Positions 24,492 to 34,189 are shown, numbered from the stretch's first letter. The stretch: 64,000 nt of DNA from Actinoplanes philippinensis (GCF_900113015.1 NZ_FONV01000014.1:124001-188000); one strand, 5' to 3'. The notes: a model not told the origin generated them from the sequence alone. Made by a program: numbers and translations.

Positions 24492-27317
24492 GTGCCGAGT
24501 GACACCAGGACGACCCGTCTGGTCATCGTCGAGTCCCCGTCGAAGGCCAAGACGATCGCCGGTTACCTGGGCCCCGACTATCTGGTCGAGGCCTCCGTCG
24601 GCCATATCCGCGATCTGCCGCGCAACGCCGACGAGGTCCCCGAGGAGTTCAAGGGCCAGCCGTGGGCACGGCTCGGCGTCGACGTCGACAACGGCTTCCA
24701 CGCCCTCTACGTGATCTCCGAGGGCCGCCGGCAGCAGGTGGCCAAGCTGAAGCGGCTGGCCAAGGAGGTCGACGAGATCTTCCTCGCCACCGATGAGGAC
24801 CGCGAGGGCGAGGCCATCGCGTGGCACCTGGTCGAGACGATCAAGCCCAAGGTCCCGATCAAGCGGATGGTCTTCCACGAGATCACCAAGCCGGCCATCC
24901 AGGCCGCGGTGGCCAACCCCCGGGACATCGACCGGTCCCTGGTGGACGCCCAGGAGGCGCGCCGCATCCTGGACCGGCTGTACGGCTACGAGGTCAGCCC
25001 GGTCCTGTGGAAGAAGGTGATGCGCGGCCTGTCCGCGGGCCGTGTGCAGTCCGTCGCCACCCGCATCGTCGTCGAGCGCGAGCGGCAGCGGATGGCGTTC
25101 CGCTCCGCGGAGTATTGGGACATCCTGGCTCACCTGGCTGTTCAGGGCCAGGTCGAGGGCCCGCGCGCGTTCAACGCCACGCTGATCGCGCTGAACGGTG
25201 ACCGGATCGCCACCGGCAAGGACTTCGAGCCCACCACCGGGCAGCTCAAGGCCGGTTCGACGGCCGTGCAGCTGGACGGTGACGGCGCTCGCGGGCTGGC
25301 CGCCCGTCTGGAGGGCCGCCCGTTCCAGGTCACCCGGGTCGAGGAGAAGCCGTACCGCCGCCGGCCGTACGCGCCGTTCATCACCTCCACGCTCCAGCAG
25401 GAGGCGGCCCGCAAGATGCGCTACTCCTCGCAGCAGACGATGCGCACCGCGCAGAGCCTGTACGAGAAGGGCTACATCACCTACATGCGTACGGACTCGG
25501 TGAACCTCTCCGAGACCGCGGTGGCCGCCGCCCGCCGGCAGATCGCCGAGCTGTACGGGCCGAGCAACGTCCCGCCGCAGCCGCGCAAATACACGACGAA
25601 GGCCAAGGGCGCGCAGGAGGCGCACGAGGCGATCCGCCCCGCCGGGGACAACTTCCGGACCCCGGGCGAGGTGGCGAACGAGCTGAGTGGCGACGAGTTC
25701 CGGCTCTACGAGCTGATCTGGCGCCGTACGATCGCCTCGCAGATGACCGACGCGGTCGGTAACTCGATCAGTGTCCGGATCCGCGCGACGACCGCGGCCG
25801 CCGAGGAGGCCGACTTCGCCGCCTCCGGCAAGACGATCACCGACCCGGGTTTCCTGCGGGCCTATGTGGAGTCGTCCGACGACGAGAACGCCGAGTCCGA
25901 CGACGCCGAGCGCCGCCTGCCCAACCTGGTGAAGGACCAGCCGCTGACCGCCGACCAGCTGAACGCGACCGGCCACAACACCACACCCCCGGCGCGGTAC
26001 ACGGAGGCGTCGCTGGTGAAGGCGCTGGAGGAGCTCGGCATCGGCCGCCCCTCGACGTACTCGTCGATCATGCAGACCATCCAGGACCGCGGCTACGTGG
26101 AGAAGCGCGGCCAGGCGATGATCCCGTCGTTCCTGGCGTTCGCGGTGATCGGCCTGCTCGAGGGGCACTACCCGCGGCTGGTCGACTACAACTTCACCGC
26201 GGCGATGGAGGGCCAGCTCGACGACATCGCGGCCGGCGACGGCACGCAGCTCGCCTTCCTGTCGTCGTTCTACTTCGGCAGCCAGGAGGCCGGGGCGGAC
26301 GACGACATCGCCAAGGCCGGCGGCCTGAAGAAGATGGTCACCGAGAACCTCAGCGCGATCGACGCCCGCGAGGTCAACTCGATCCCGCTCTTCGTCGACG
26401 AGGAAAATCGCCGGGTCGTCGTCCGGGTCGGCAAGTTCGGGCCGTACCTGCAGCGCAAGGTGGTCGACGGCGGCGAGGACGCGCCGGAGGACAAGGCCTC
26501 GCTGCCGGAGGGCATCGCCCCTGACGAGCTGACCCCGGCCCGGGTCGAGGAGCTGTTCCTGGCCGGCAACGGCGACCGGGTCCTCGGCGAGGACCCGGCC
26601 ACCGGTGACGAGGTCACCGTCAAGTCGGGCCGCTTCGGGCCGTACGTGTCGGCCGGCGACCGTAAGTCGTCGCTGTTCAAGAGCCAGTCGCCGCAGACGC
26701 TGACCCTGGAGCAGGCGCTCGATCTGCTGAAGCTGCCGCGCGTCGTCGGCAAGGACGCGGACGGCAACGAGATCATCGCGCGCAACGGCAAGTTCGGGCC
26801 GTACATCTCCCGGGAGAAGGACTCGCGGTCGCTGGGCAGCGAGAGCGAGCTGCTCACGATCACCCTGGAGCAGGCGCTGGCCCTGCTGGCGCAGCCGAAG
26901 ACCCGCCAGGCCCGGACGGCGAAGCCGCCGCTGCGTGAGCTGGGCGCCGATCCGGTCAGCGAGAAGCCGCTGGTGATCAAGGAGGGCCGGTTCGGGGCCT
27001 ACGTCACCGACGGGGAGTTCAACGCGACCCTGCGGCGCGACCAGAAGCCTGAGGAGATCACTCTGGCCGAGGCTTCCCAGATGATCGCGGACAAGCGCGC
27101 CAAGGGCCCGGTGGTGAAGAAGACCGCCGCGAAGAAGGCGCCGGCCAAGAAGGCCGCCCCGAAGGCCGACGGCGAGGCGACCCCGGCCAAGAAGGCCCCG
27201 GCCAAGAAGGCCCCGGCCAAGCGGGCCGTCGCCGCGAAGAAGACGACGACCGCCGTCAAGAAGGCCGCTCCGGCCAAGAAGGCGGCCCCGCGCAAGGCCG
27301 CAACCGCCGCGGAGTGA
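24492..27317 (+). CDS. topA: DNA topoisomerase I
   Basis: A 941-residue type IA topoisomerase that relaxes negative supercoils. The Toprim domain begins RLVIVESPSKAKTIAGYLG and contains ATDEDREGEAIAWH. The active-site Tyr is in GYITYMRTDSVNLS near residue 330. The C-terminal region has several repeated modules with a GRFGPYV/GKFGPYI motif, typical of actinobacterial enzymes. The last ~65 residues form a Lys/Ala-rich tail (AAKKAPAKKA repeats), which in mycobacteria aids DNA binding. The start is GTG at 24492. Confidence 0.97.
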   Translation: MPSDTRTTRLVIVESPSKAKTIAGYLGPDYLVEASVGHIRDLPRNADEVPEEFKGQPWARLGVDVDNGFHALYVISEGRRQQVAKLKRLAKEVDEIFLATDEDREGEAIAWHLVETIKPKVPIKRMVFHEITKPAIQAAVANPRDIDRSLVDAQEARRILDRLYGYEVSPVLWKKVMRGLSAGRVQSVATRIVVERERQRMAFRSAEYWDILAHLAVQGQVEGPRAFNATLIALNGDRIATGKDFEPTTGQLKAGSTAVQLDGDGARGLAARLEGRPFQVTRVEEKPYRRRPYAPFITSTLQQEAARKMRYSSQQTMRTAQSLYEKGYITYMRTDSVNLSETAVAAARRQIAELYGPSNVPPQPRKYTTKAKGAQEAHEAIRPAGDNFRTPGEVANELSGDEFRLYELIWRRTIASQMTDAVGNSISVRIRATTAAAEEADFAASGKTITDPGFLRAYVESSDDENAESDDAERRLPNLVKDQPLTADQLNATGHNTTPPARYTEASLVKALEELGIGRPSTYSSIMQTIQDRGYVEKRGQAMIPSFLAFAVIGLLEGHYPRLVDYNFTAAMEGQLDDIAAGDGTQLAFLSSFYFGSQEAGADDDIAKAGGLKKMVTENLSAIDAREVNSIPLFVDEENRRVVVRVGKFGPYLQRKVVDGGEDAPEDKASLPEGIAPDELTPARVEELFLAGNGDRVLGEDPATGDEVTVKSGRFGPYVSAGDRKSSLFKSQSPQTLTLEQALDLLKLPRVVGKDADGNEIIARNGKFGPYISREKDSRSLGSESELLTITLEQALALLAQPKTRQARTAKPPLRELGADPVSEKPLVIKEGRFGAYVTDGEFNATLRRDQKPEEITLAEASQMIADKRAKGPVVKKTAAKKAPAKKAAPKADGEATPAKKAPAKKAPAKRAVAAKKTTTAVKKAAPAKKAAPRKAATAAE

Positions 27318-27322
27318 GCGTG

Positions 27323-27365
27323 GGCCGGCTCCGGGAGCTGTCGTCGGACAGCGCCGGAGCCGGCC
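27323..27365. terminator. Bidirectional terminator between topA and the FAD oxidase
   Basis: A two-part hairpin. The outer 12-bp stem is 27323-27334 with 27354-27365 and the inner 6-bp stem is 27337-27342 with 27347-27352. It lies between two converging genes. Confidence 0.8.
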
Positions 27366-27370
27366 GGGTT

Positions 27371-28669
27371 CTAGGCTCCGAGGACGCGGTTCAGGTAGTC
27401 GTTGGTGAAGACCCGGTCCGGGTCGAGGCGGTCCCGCACGGCCAGGAAGTCATCGAATCGGGGGTACGCCGTCCGCAGTGACGCGGCATCCCGGTAGTGC
27501 AGCTTCCCCCAGTGCGGCCGGCCGCCCAGCGCCGTGCAGACCTCCTCGACGGCCCGGAAGTACGGCTCGTACGGCGCGCCGATGTACTGGTGCACGGCGA
27601 TGTACGCGGACTCGCGGCCGTACCCGTGCGACAGCCAGATGTCGTCCGGCCCGGTGAACCGCACCTCGACGGGGAACTGCACCTTGAACGGGAGCCTCGC
27701 GAAGATCTTCGCCAGCTCGTCGAGAACCTCGGGCAGGGCGGCGCGCGGCACCTCGTACTCCATCTCGGTGAATTTGACCTTGCGCGGTGAGCAGAAGACC
27801 TCGTGGGACCGGCCGGTGTAGGTCCGCGCGCTGAGGCCGCGGGCCGAGACCGCGCTGAGCGTCGGCACCGTGGCCGGGATGCGCCGCCCCACCGCGCAGA
27901 TGCCCTGCCAGACGGTGTTGGACAGGAAGTCGTCGTCGAGCCAGCCGCGGAACCGCCCGAGCGGCCGATCGTTCTCGGTCACCTTCCGGTTCCGTTTGAG
28001 CTGCGCCCGATTCGTGTACGGGTACCAGAAGAACTCCACGTGGTCGTTCTCCGGCATCCACTCGTCGAGCCCGGCCAGCACGTCGTCGAGCAGCATCGGC
28101 CGTTCGTCGGCGAGCAGGATGAAAGCCGGCACACAGCGCAGGGTCACCTCGACGATCACGCCGAGGGCACCCAGACCGACCCGCACCGCCGGGAACTCGG
28201 GCGCATCGGCGGTGTACCGCTCGACCTGACCGTTTGCGGTCACCAGGGTGACGGCCTCGACGCTGGAGGCGAGCGTGGAGTACGCGATGCCGGTCCCGTG
28301 GGTGCCGGTGGAGATCGCCCCGGCGACGGTCTGCGCATCGATGTCACCGAGATTGGGCATGGCGAGTCCGTGCTCGGCGAGGATCGTGTTCAGGGTGGAC
28401 AGCGGCATCCCGCCCTGGACGGTGACCAGCTCCCCGTCGACGGCGACCAGCCCGGCCATCCGGTGCACGAACATCCGCTGGTCGTCGGCGACCGCGATGG
28501 CGGTGAACGAGTGCCCGCTGCCGACGACCTTGATCCGCCGTCCGGTTTCGGCGGCCTGCTTCACTTGAGTGGTGACCTCGTCGATGCTGCCGGGCGTCAG
28601 CACCTCGGCGATCGACTCCTGATTGCGGCCCCAGTTCGTCCACCGGCGGGCGTTAACGGGTGTAGTCAT
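27371..28669 (-). CDS. FAD-binding lactone oxidase (D-arabinono/L-gulonolactone oxidase family)
   Basis: A 432-residue flavoprotein. The FAD-binding-4 domain includes VVGSGHSFTAIA, where His53 is the usual site of covalent flavin attachment, and GAISTGTHGTG. The C-terminal ALO domain ends with RPHWGKLHY and RFDDFLAVRDRLDPDRVFTNDYLNRVLG, typical of sugar-1,4-lactone and xylitol oxidases. It likely oxidises an aldonolactone or sugar alcohol; the substrate cannot be read from sequence. It is divergent from a TetR regulator, which may control it. Confidence 0.9.
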   Translation of the reverse strand: MTTPVNARRWTNWGRNQESIAEVLTPGSIDEVTTQVKQAAETGRRIKVVGSGHSFTAIAVADDQRMFVHRMAGLVAVDGELVTVQGGMPLSTLNTILAEHGLAMPNLGDIDAQTVAGAISTGTHGTGIAYSTLASSVEAVTLVTANGQVERYTADAPEFPAVRVGLGALGVIVEVTLRCVPAFILLADERPMLLDDVLAGLDEWMPENDHVEFFWYPYTNRAQLKRNRKVTENDRPLGRFRGWLDDDFLSNTVWQGICAVGRRIPATVPTLSAVSARGLSARTYTGRSHEVFCSPRKVKFTEMEYEVPRAALPEVLDELAKIFARLPFKVQFPVEVRFTGPDDIWLSHGYGRESAYIAVHQYIGAPYEPYFRAVEEVCTALGGRPHWGKLHYRDAASLRTAYPRFDDFLAVRDRLDPDRVFTNDYLNRVLGA

Positions 28670-28734
28670 TCCGGCCTTTGTCCTCCGTCCGAGCGGACAC
28701 CGTCACCCGGCGTCCCGTCGATGCGCCTCGCTCG

Positions 28735-28762
28735 TTGATCCGAGTAACGTTCTTCTTAATAC
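28735..28762 (+). promoter_or_regulatory. Putative promoter of the TetR gene
   Basis: TTGATC (28735-28740), a 16-bp spacer and TAATAC (28757-28762), with the gene start 22 nt downstream. This lies in the 115-bp spacer between the divergent oxidase and regulator genes. Confidence 0.45.
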
Positions 28763-28784
28763 TGCTGAGAGGGAGTGGCGACGC

Positions 28785-29414
28785 GTGTCGACACCAACCG
28801 TCAGCACCGGACCGCTGAGGCGGGTTCCGGTGCAGGGCAGAAGCGTTGCCCGGGTGCAGCGCATGCTCGACGCCTGCGCTGAGCTGGTGGACGAGGTCGG
28901 TTATGAGGGCTTGACCACGACGCTGCTCGCCGAGCGCGCCGAGGTCGCCATCGGCTCGGTCTACCAGTTCTTCCCGGACAAGCGGGCCATCGTCCAGGCG
29001 CTCGCGCTGCGCAACATGGACGCGTACCTGCAAAGCCTGTCCGATCGATTCGCCAGCGAGACCTTCACCCATTGGTGGGACGCGGTCGACGCGGCGATCG
29101 ACGCCTACATTCACATGCACCGCAGCGTGCCCGGTTTCCGGACACTGCATTTCGGCGACGTCGTCGACCTGCACCTGCTCGACTCCGACCGCGACAACAA
29201 CGCGGTGATCGCCGAGCGCCTGGCCGAGCTGCTGATCGAGCAGTTCAAGCTGGCCGACCGGGGCCGTCTGCGTTTCGCCCTGCAGATCTCGGTCGAGGCG
29301 GCGGACGCGCTGATCAAGCTGGCCTTCCGCCGGGACTCCACCGGTGACGAGTCGGTCCTGACCGAGGCGAAAGCGCTGATAAGAGAGTATCTGCACCGCC
29401 ACGTCTCGGCCTGA
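28785..29414 (+). CDS. TetR-family transcriptional regulator
   Basis: A 209-residue protein. The N-terminal helix-turn-helix (about residues 25-72) reads MLDACAELVDEVGYEGLTTT then LAERAEVAIGSVYQFFPDKRAIVQAL, a standard TetR DNA-binding domain. The C-terminal ligand domain is helical. The start is GTG at 28785 with GAGAGGGAG upstream. It is divergent from the lactone oxidase and convergent with the PLP enzyme, so the oxidase is the most likely target. The ligand is unknown. Confidence 0.9.
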   Translation: MSTPTVSTGPLRRVPVQGRSVARVQRMLDACAELVDEVGYEGLTTTLLAERAEVAIGSVYQFFPDKRAIVQALALRNMDAYLQSLSDRFASETFTHWWDAVDAAIDAYIHMHRSVPGFRTLHFGDVVDLHLLDSDRDNNAVIAERLAELLIEQFKLADRGRLRFALQISVEAADALIKLAFRRDSTGDESVLTEAKALIREYLHRHVSA

Positions 29415-29421
29415 GAGGCGC

Positions 29422-30627
29422 TCACCCCAGGAAGGCACGGCCTTCTCCGCGGTACGTGAGGGCCGGCGTGCTCGTCTCCCCGTCGACAAGCTGCAGCTCG
29501 TTGACGTGTTCGCACAGCTCGCCGGCCTTGGCGTGCCGGAACCACACCCGATCGCCGGGGCGCAGCCGCTCGGCGGCCTCACCCAGCAACGGGGTCTGCA
29601 CCTCGCCGGCGCCCTCGTCGGACTTGAACCGCAGCCCCTCGGGCAGCCACGGGACGGGCAGGCGGGACGCCTCGGGAGTGCCGGAGGCGATCCAGCCGCC
29701 GCCCAGCACCGTGGCGATCCGCGGGGCCGGACGGCGCACCACGGACAGCGCGAAGAACGCCGCCGGTTGGGGCCGCCAGCTACGGTAGCCGTCGAAGAGC
29801 GTGGGGCCGTAGAGCCCGGAGCCCGCGGTCACCTCGGTGACGGCCGGGTCGGCGCTGGTCGCGGAGACGCTGCCGGTGCCGCCACCGTTCACGAACTCCA
29901 GGTCGGCGTGCTCCCGGACCGCGCGGACCGCTGCCGCACGCCGCTGCCGCAACTCCGGGAAGGCCCGGCTCTGCATCAGCCGGATGGCCCGGCCGCGCAG
30001 CGCCTGACCGGGTGGGTCGTCACCGACACCGGCGATGTGCGCCTCGTAACACATCACCCCGACCAGCCGGAATCCGTCCCGCTCAGCGATCTTGCGGGCC
30101 AGGGCGCCCGCTTGCGCGGCCGAATGGATCGGCGACCGGCGCACACCGATGTGCAACGGCCCGGCGGGACGCCAGGAAGCATCAAGATCAATACATAGGC
30201 GTACGGCCGGACGCGCGCCCGGCGCTGCCACCTGATCCACCACGTCGAGATGCGACGGATGGTCCACCATGAGAGTGATCGCGGCGGCCAGCTCCGGGTG
30301 TGTGGTCAGCTCCCGCAGCCCGGCCCGGTCGACAGTGGGGTACGCCACGAGCACGTCGTCGGTCACGCCGGAGCGCACCAGCCAGACCGCCTCGGGCAGC
30401 GTGTAGGCCATCACACCGCGCCAGCCGGGACGGCTCAGAACCCGTTCGAGCAGCGTCCGGCAGCGCACCGACTTGCTCGCCACCCGGATCGGTTTGTCAC
30501 CCGCCCGTGCGGCCAGGCGCTCCGCGTTGTCGTCGAAGGCGGCCAGGTCGATCACCGCGACCGGCGTCTCCAGATGGCAGGTGGCCTTGTCGAGCCGCTC
30601 GCGCAGGCTGATGCGGTCAGTGAGCAC
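29422..30627 (-). CDS. PLP-dependent alanine racemase-like / D-threonine aldolase-like enzyme
   Basis: A 401-residue fold-type III PLP enzyme. The N-terminal alanine-racemase-like barrel includes TPVAVIDLAAFDDNAERLA and RVASKSVRCRTLLERVL, where the Lys in VASKS should hold the cofactor. The C-terminal segment has the D-serine dehydratase-like layout (VWFRHAKAGELCEHVNEL, with a His and Cys that may bind metal). Family members act on D-amino acids or beta-hydroxy amino acids. I chose GTG at 30627, just before LTDRISLRERL. Longer readings run into sequence antisense to the next gene. Confidence 0.85.
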   Translation of the reverse strand: MLTDRISLRERLDKATCHLETPVAVIDLAAFDDNAERLAARAGDKPIRVASKSVRCRTLLERVLSRPGWRGVMAYTLPEAVWLVRSGVTDDVLVAYPTVDRAGLRELTTHPELAAAITLMVDHPSHLDVVDQVAAPGARPAVRLCIDLDASWRPAGPLHIGVRRSPIHSAAQAGALARKIAERDGFRLVGVMCYEAHIAGVGDDPPGQALRGRAIRLMQSRAFPELRQRRAAAVRAVREHADLEFVNGGGTGSVSATSADPAVTEVTAGSGLYGPTLFDGYRSWRPQPAAFFALSVVRRPAPRIATVLGGGWIASGTPEASRLPVPWLPEGLRFKSDEGAGEVQTPLLGEAAERLRPGDRVWFRHAKAGELCEHVNELQLVDGETSTPALTYRGEGRAFLG

Positions 30628-30722
30628 GCCAGCACGGTATCCCGTCCTTGGATAACACGAAAGACATTCATCTCTGCTCCACCCGATCGTGGTTGCCCCC
30701 AACCCGTGGAAGTGGCCGGTTA

Positions 30723-30739
30723 CAGTGCTCCGAGCACTG
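30723..30739 (+). promoter_or_regulatory. Perfect 17-nt palindrome before the MFS-tmk ribosome-binding site
   Basis: CAGTGCTC-C-GAGCACTG, two perfect 8-bp arms around one base, ends 6 nt before GGGAGG (30745-30750). It could be a repressor operator or a 5' leader hairpin. Confidence 0.5.
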
Positions 30740-30757
30740 ACCACGGGAGGTAGGGCC

Positions 30758-32827
30758 ATCAACACGGACACGCAGCAGGACCCGGGGCCCGCCGACCTCA
30801 GCGGTCTGGCGGCGCTGCGCTCGGTTCTGCGCCTGCGCGGCTTCCGCCGGCTGTGGCTGGTGCTGGCGGCCGCCTCCTTCGGCGACTGGATCGGCCTGCT
30901 CGCCACCGCACTGTTCGCCTCCGCCCAGTTCGAGAACACGGCGGCCCAGGGCGCGGCCTTCGGCGGCACCATTGCCGTACGCCTGCTCCCGGCCCTGCTC
31001 CTCGGACCCATCGCGGGCGTCTTCGCCGACCGGTTCGACCGCCGTTACACCATGGTCACGGTCGACCTGCTGCGATTCGTCATCTACGGGTCGATCCCGC
31101 TCGCCCCGGTGTTCGGCGCCACCCCGACACAGACCGCGGCCTGGGCGACCTTCGCCACCCTGATCGGCGAGACGATCACGCTGATCTGGATCCCGGCCAA
31201 GGAGGCCGCGGTCCCCAACCTGATCCCCAAATCCCAGATCGAGGTCTCCAACCAGCTGACCCTGATCACGACGTACGGGATCACGCCGATTCTCGCAGCG
31301 CTGTCGCTCGCCGCGCTCTCCGCCGGCCTCCAGCAGGCCGGGGTCACCCTGCCGGACTGGGCCCAGCCGGTGCAGATCGCGCTCTACATCAACGCGTTCT
31401 CGCGGCTCGCCACCGCGATCGTGGTGTTCTTCGGCATCCGGGAGATCGGCGGCAAGAGCCCCGAGCGGGAGAAGGCCGCCGAGCAGAGCATGACCCGCCA
31501 GTTCCTGGAGGGGTGGAAGTTCATCGGCACCACCCCGCTGGTCCGGGGCCTGGTGCTGGGCATCTTCGGCGCGTTCGCGGCCGGCGGCGTGGTGATCGGC
31601 GAGGCCCGTACCTTCGCCTACTCCCTGGGCGCCGGCGAGGCCGCCTTCTCGCTGCTCTTCGGCTTCATCTTCCTGGGCCTCGCGCTCGGCATCGGCCTCG
31701 GCCCGATGATCGTCAAGGACCTGTCCCGGCGGCGCTGGTTCGGCATGAGCATCGTGCTCGCCAGCGGCTCGGTGATGTTCCTCGGCCTCGCCTTCCACCT
31801 GTCCATCGCCCTGTTCGGCGCGCTGATGGTCGGCGCGGGCGCGGGCATGGCGTTCCTGGCCGGCACCACCATGCTCTACGGCGAGATCGAGGACGCCATC
31901 CGTGGCCGGGTCTTCGCGGTCGTGCAGATCGGCGTCCGGACCGTGCTGTTGCTGGCCATCACCCTCGCCGGGATCCTGGTCGGTCTCGGGAGCTCCCGGC
32001 GCATCGAGTTCGGCGCCTTCCACATCGACATCTCCTCCACCCGCGTGCTGCTGCTGGTGGCCGGCGCCATCGGCATCTGGGTAGGGATCGGCTCATTCCG
32101 GCAGATGGACGACAAAAAGGGTGTCCCGGTCTTCGCCGACCTGCTCGGCTCGCTGCGCGGCCGCCCGCTCTCCCCGCCGGAGGAGTTCACCCGCTCCGGC
32201 GTCTTCGTGGTGTTCGAGGGCGGTGAGGGCGCCGGCAAGTCGACCCAGGTCACCCGGCTCGCCGAGGCGCTCAAGGCGGAAGGACGCGACGTCGTCGTCA
32301 CCCGGGAGCCCGGCGCCACCGACATCGGATCCCGGATCCGAGGGCTCGTGCTCGACCGGGACAAGACCGAGGCCCCGTCGGCGCGGGCCGAGGCGCTGCT
32401 CTACGCCGCCGACCGGGCCCACCACGTCGCCACGGTGGTCCGGCCGGCCCTCGCCCGCGGCGCCGTGGTGATCAGCGATCGATACGTCGACTCCTCGCTC
32501 GCCTACCAGGGCGCCGGGCGTACGCTGCCGGTCCAGGAGGTCTCCTGGCTCTCCGCGTGGGCGACCGGTGGCCTCAAGCCCGACCTGGTCGTCCTGCTCG
32601 ACGTCGACCCGGGCGTCGGGCTCAACCGGGTCGACAGCCGGGGTGAGGGAGCCGACCGGCTGGAGAGCGAGTCGCGGGCCTTCCACGAGCGGGTCCGGTA
32701 TGCGTTCCTCGACCTGGCGGCCTCCGACCCCAAGCGCTACCTGGTGCTGGACGCCTCCCGGCCGCTCGACGAGATCGCCGAGGCGGTCCGCGAGCGGTTG
32801 TCGGGCGTCCTCGAACCCTCCGCCTAG
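30758..32827 (+). CDS. tmk: MFS transporter-thymidylate kinase fusion
   Basis: About 689 residues in two parts. Residues ~1-460 form a 12-helix MFS-type domain (GFRRLWLVLAAASFGDW, GPIAGVFADRFDRR). Residues ~480-685 are a complete thymidylate kinase with P-loop FEGGEGAGKSTQ, TREPGAT, DRY (SDRYVDSSLAYQGAGR) and LDVDPGVGLNR, making dTDP from dTMP. This fusion occurs in other actinobacteria. No ATG, GTG or TTG follows the ribosome-binding site GGGAGG at the right distance. The best placed codon is ATC at 30758, 7 nt downstream. An in-frame GTG at 30725 lies inside a palindrome and has no good ribosome-binding site. The start is therefore unsettled. Confidence 0.9.
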   Translation: MNTDTQQDPGPADLSGLAALRSVLRLRGFRRLWLVLAAASFGDWIGLLATALFASAQFENTAAQGAAFGGTIAVRLLPALLLGPIAGVFADRFDRRYTMVTVDLLRFVIYGSIPLAPVFGATPTQTAAWATFATLIGETITLIWIPAKEAAVPNLIPKSQIEVSNQLTLITTYGITPILAALSLAALSAGLQQAGVTLPDWAQPVQIALYINAFSRLATAIVVFFGIREIGGKSPEREKAAEQSMTRQFLEGWKFIGTTPLVRGLVLGIFGAFAAGGVVIGEARTFAYSLGAGEAAFSLLFGFIFLGLALGIGLGPMIVKDLSRRRWFGMSIVLASGSVMFLGLAFHLSIALFGALMVGAGAGMAFLAGTTMLYGEIEDAIRGRVFAVVQIGVRTVLLLAITLAGILVGLGSSRRIEFGAFHIDISSTRVLLLVAGAIGIWVGIGSFRQMDDKKGVPVFADLLGSLRGRPLSPPEEFTRSGVFVVFEGGEGAGKSTQVTRLAEALKAEGRDVVVTREPGATDIGSRIRGLVLDRDKTEAPSARAEALLYAADRAHHVATVVRPALARGAVVISDRYVDSSLAYQGAGRTLPVQEVSWLSAWATGGLKPDLVVLLDVDPGVGLNRVDSRGEGADRLESESRAFHERVRYAFLDLAASDPKRYLVLDASRPLDEIAEAVRERLSGVLEPSA

Positions 32828-32874
32828 GGCCGTTTCGGAATGCGGCCGAGTGCGAGGCGAGGTCCAGGTGGTTG

Positions 32875-34146
32875 TCAGGGGTGCTGGAAGCCGCTCAGCC
32901 GGATCGCGGCCGCCATCGCCGCCATCCCGGCGTCGTTGGGATGCAGGTGGTCGCCGCTGTCATAGGCGGGGGCAAGGCGCAGCGGATCGGCCGTATCCCG
33001 GACCGCGGCGTCGAAGTCGATCACCTCGTCGTACTCGCCGGACGTCCGGATCCAGCGGTTCAGCGCTGACCGTTTGCGTTCGTTCTCCGGCGTGAAGAAG
33101 CCGAGCGTGTCGCCCTTGAACGGCAGGATCGTGGCGCCGTGCGTCCGCAGTCCGGCCTGCCGCGCCCGCGCGATCAACTGCCGGTGCCCGGCGATCAGGT
33201 CGGCCGCCGTGACCACCTCGCTCGGCGGGGCCACGGTCCCGGGATGACCGAGATCGTTCACCCCGAGCAGCACCACCAGATGCCGCGCGCCGGGCTGCGC
33301 CAGCACGTCCCGGTCGAAGCGGCGCAGGGCGCTCTGCGCGAAGTACGCCGCGAACGTCTCGGCCGGGTCGCCGGCGGGCGGGTTCGGGTCGTGCAGCAGC
33401 CGGTTGCCGGAGACGCCCACGTTCGCCACGCCGAGGCCGATGCCGGCCTTACGGAAGCGGGCCGCCAGCAGGTCCGGCCAGCGGTGGTTGGCGTTCGTCT
33501 CGGTGTTCGCCCCGTTCGTGATCGAGTCGCCGAGCGTGACGACCGTACCCGCGCCACTCCGGACGCTCACCCCCGACAGGAACAGGTACTGCGTGATCGT
33601 GCTGGTCGCGGTGATCCGGGCAGCGCCGGTGACGTTGCCCGCGGCGATCGCGTTCTCCTGGAAAGCGAAGGCCGCCAGCGTCGTGACCGGGGTGCGATCC
33701 GGCAGGTAGAGGCTGATCACCAGGTCGGCGCCGGGCGTGACCGACAGCCCGACCGGGTCGCTGAGCAGCGGCGCTCCGGCCGGCACGGTGGCCGATCGCT
33801 GTCCGCTGAAGGTGACCCGCCGGTCGGTCCCCGGCCGCGCGTCGGTGCTCGCCCCGCTGCCCGCCCGGATCGCCACGTGCACCTCACCGACGTGCAGCGG
33901 GGTGGCGCCGAACTCGTTCGTCAACCGGATCCGGAGCTGGTCGCCGCCGGCGCTGGTGTGCACCACCTGCCGTACCGTCCGGCCGGTCAGCTCCAGTGGC
34001 GGCCCGGGCGGGATCGTGGTCGGCGCGGCGGCCCACGTCGCGGCCCAGCCGTCGTCGCGGCCACCGGCCACGGCCGGGGTGGGCAGAGCCACGGCGGTGA
34101 CCGCCGCACCGGAGGCCAGGGCCAGGATCTCGCGTCGAGTCGACAT
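32875..34146 (-). CDS. Secreted SGNH/GDSL esterase
   Basis: A 423-residue exported hydrolase. The N-terminus MSTRREILALASGAAVTAVA has twin arginines and suits Tat export. A beta-rich N-terminal module (about 35-195) precedes the SGNH domain, with GDSITNG (Ser208), GNR (block III), GVND (Asn297) and SGDHLHPND (Asp399, His402), so the catalytic set is complete. It may deacetylate plant polysaccharides such as xylan. It is divergent from a GH10 xylanase and shares its operator type. The start is ATG at 34146 with GGAG upstream. Confidence 0.9.
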   Translation of the reverse strand: MSTRREILALASGAAVTAVALPTPAVAGGRDDGWAATWAAAPTTIPPGPPLELTGRTVRQVVHTSAGGDQLRIRLTNEFGATPLHVGEVHVAIRAGSGASTDARPGTDRRVTFSGQRSATVPAGAPLLSDPVGLSVTPGADLVISLYLPDRTPVTTLAAFAFQENAIAAGNVTGAARITATSTITQYLFLSGVSVRSGAGTVVTLGDSITNGANTETNANHRWPDLLAARFRKAGIGLGVANVGVSGNRLLHDPNPPAGDPAETFAAYFAQSALRRFDRDVLAQPGARHLVVLLGVNDLGHPGTVAPPSEVVTAADLIAGHRQLIARARQAGLRTHGATILPFKGDTLGFFTPENERKRSALNRWIRTSGEYDEVIDFDAAVRDTADPLRLAPAYDSGDHLHPNDAGMAAMAAAIRLSGFQHP

Positions 34147-34153
34147 GTTCACT

Positions 34154-34166
34154 CCGAAACTTTCGG
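34154..34166 (-). promoter_or_regulatory. CGAAACTTTCG operator of the esterase gene
   Basis: The palindrome CCGAAACTTTCGG lies 8 nt before the esterase start and touches its ribosome-binding site. The same element controls xylanase genes in streptomycetes, as far as I recall, probably through a LacI-type repressor. Confidence 0.75.
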
Positions 34167-34189
34167 AAACCGGGTAGTCGAGTGCCCGT

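Noticed and set aside
30628..31011. Upstream extension of the PLP enzyme to 31011
   Set aside because: It would run antisense through the start of the MFS-tmk gene and its residues do not match the family; GTG 30627 precedes the conserved domain.
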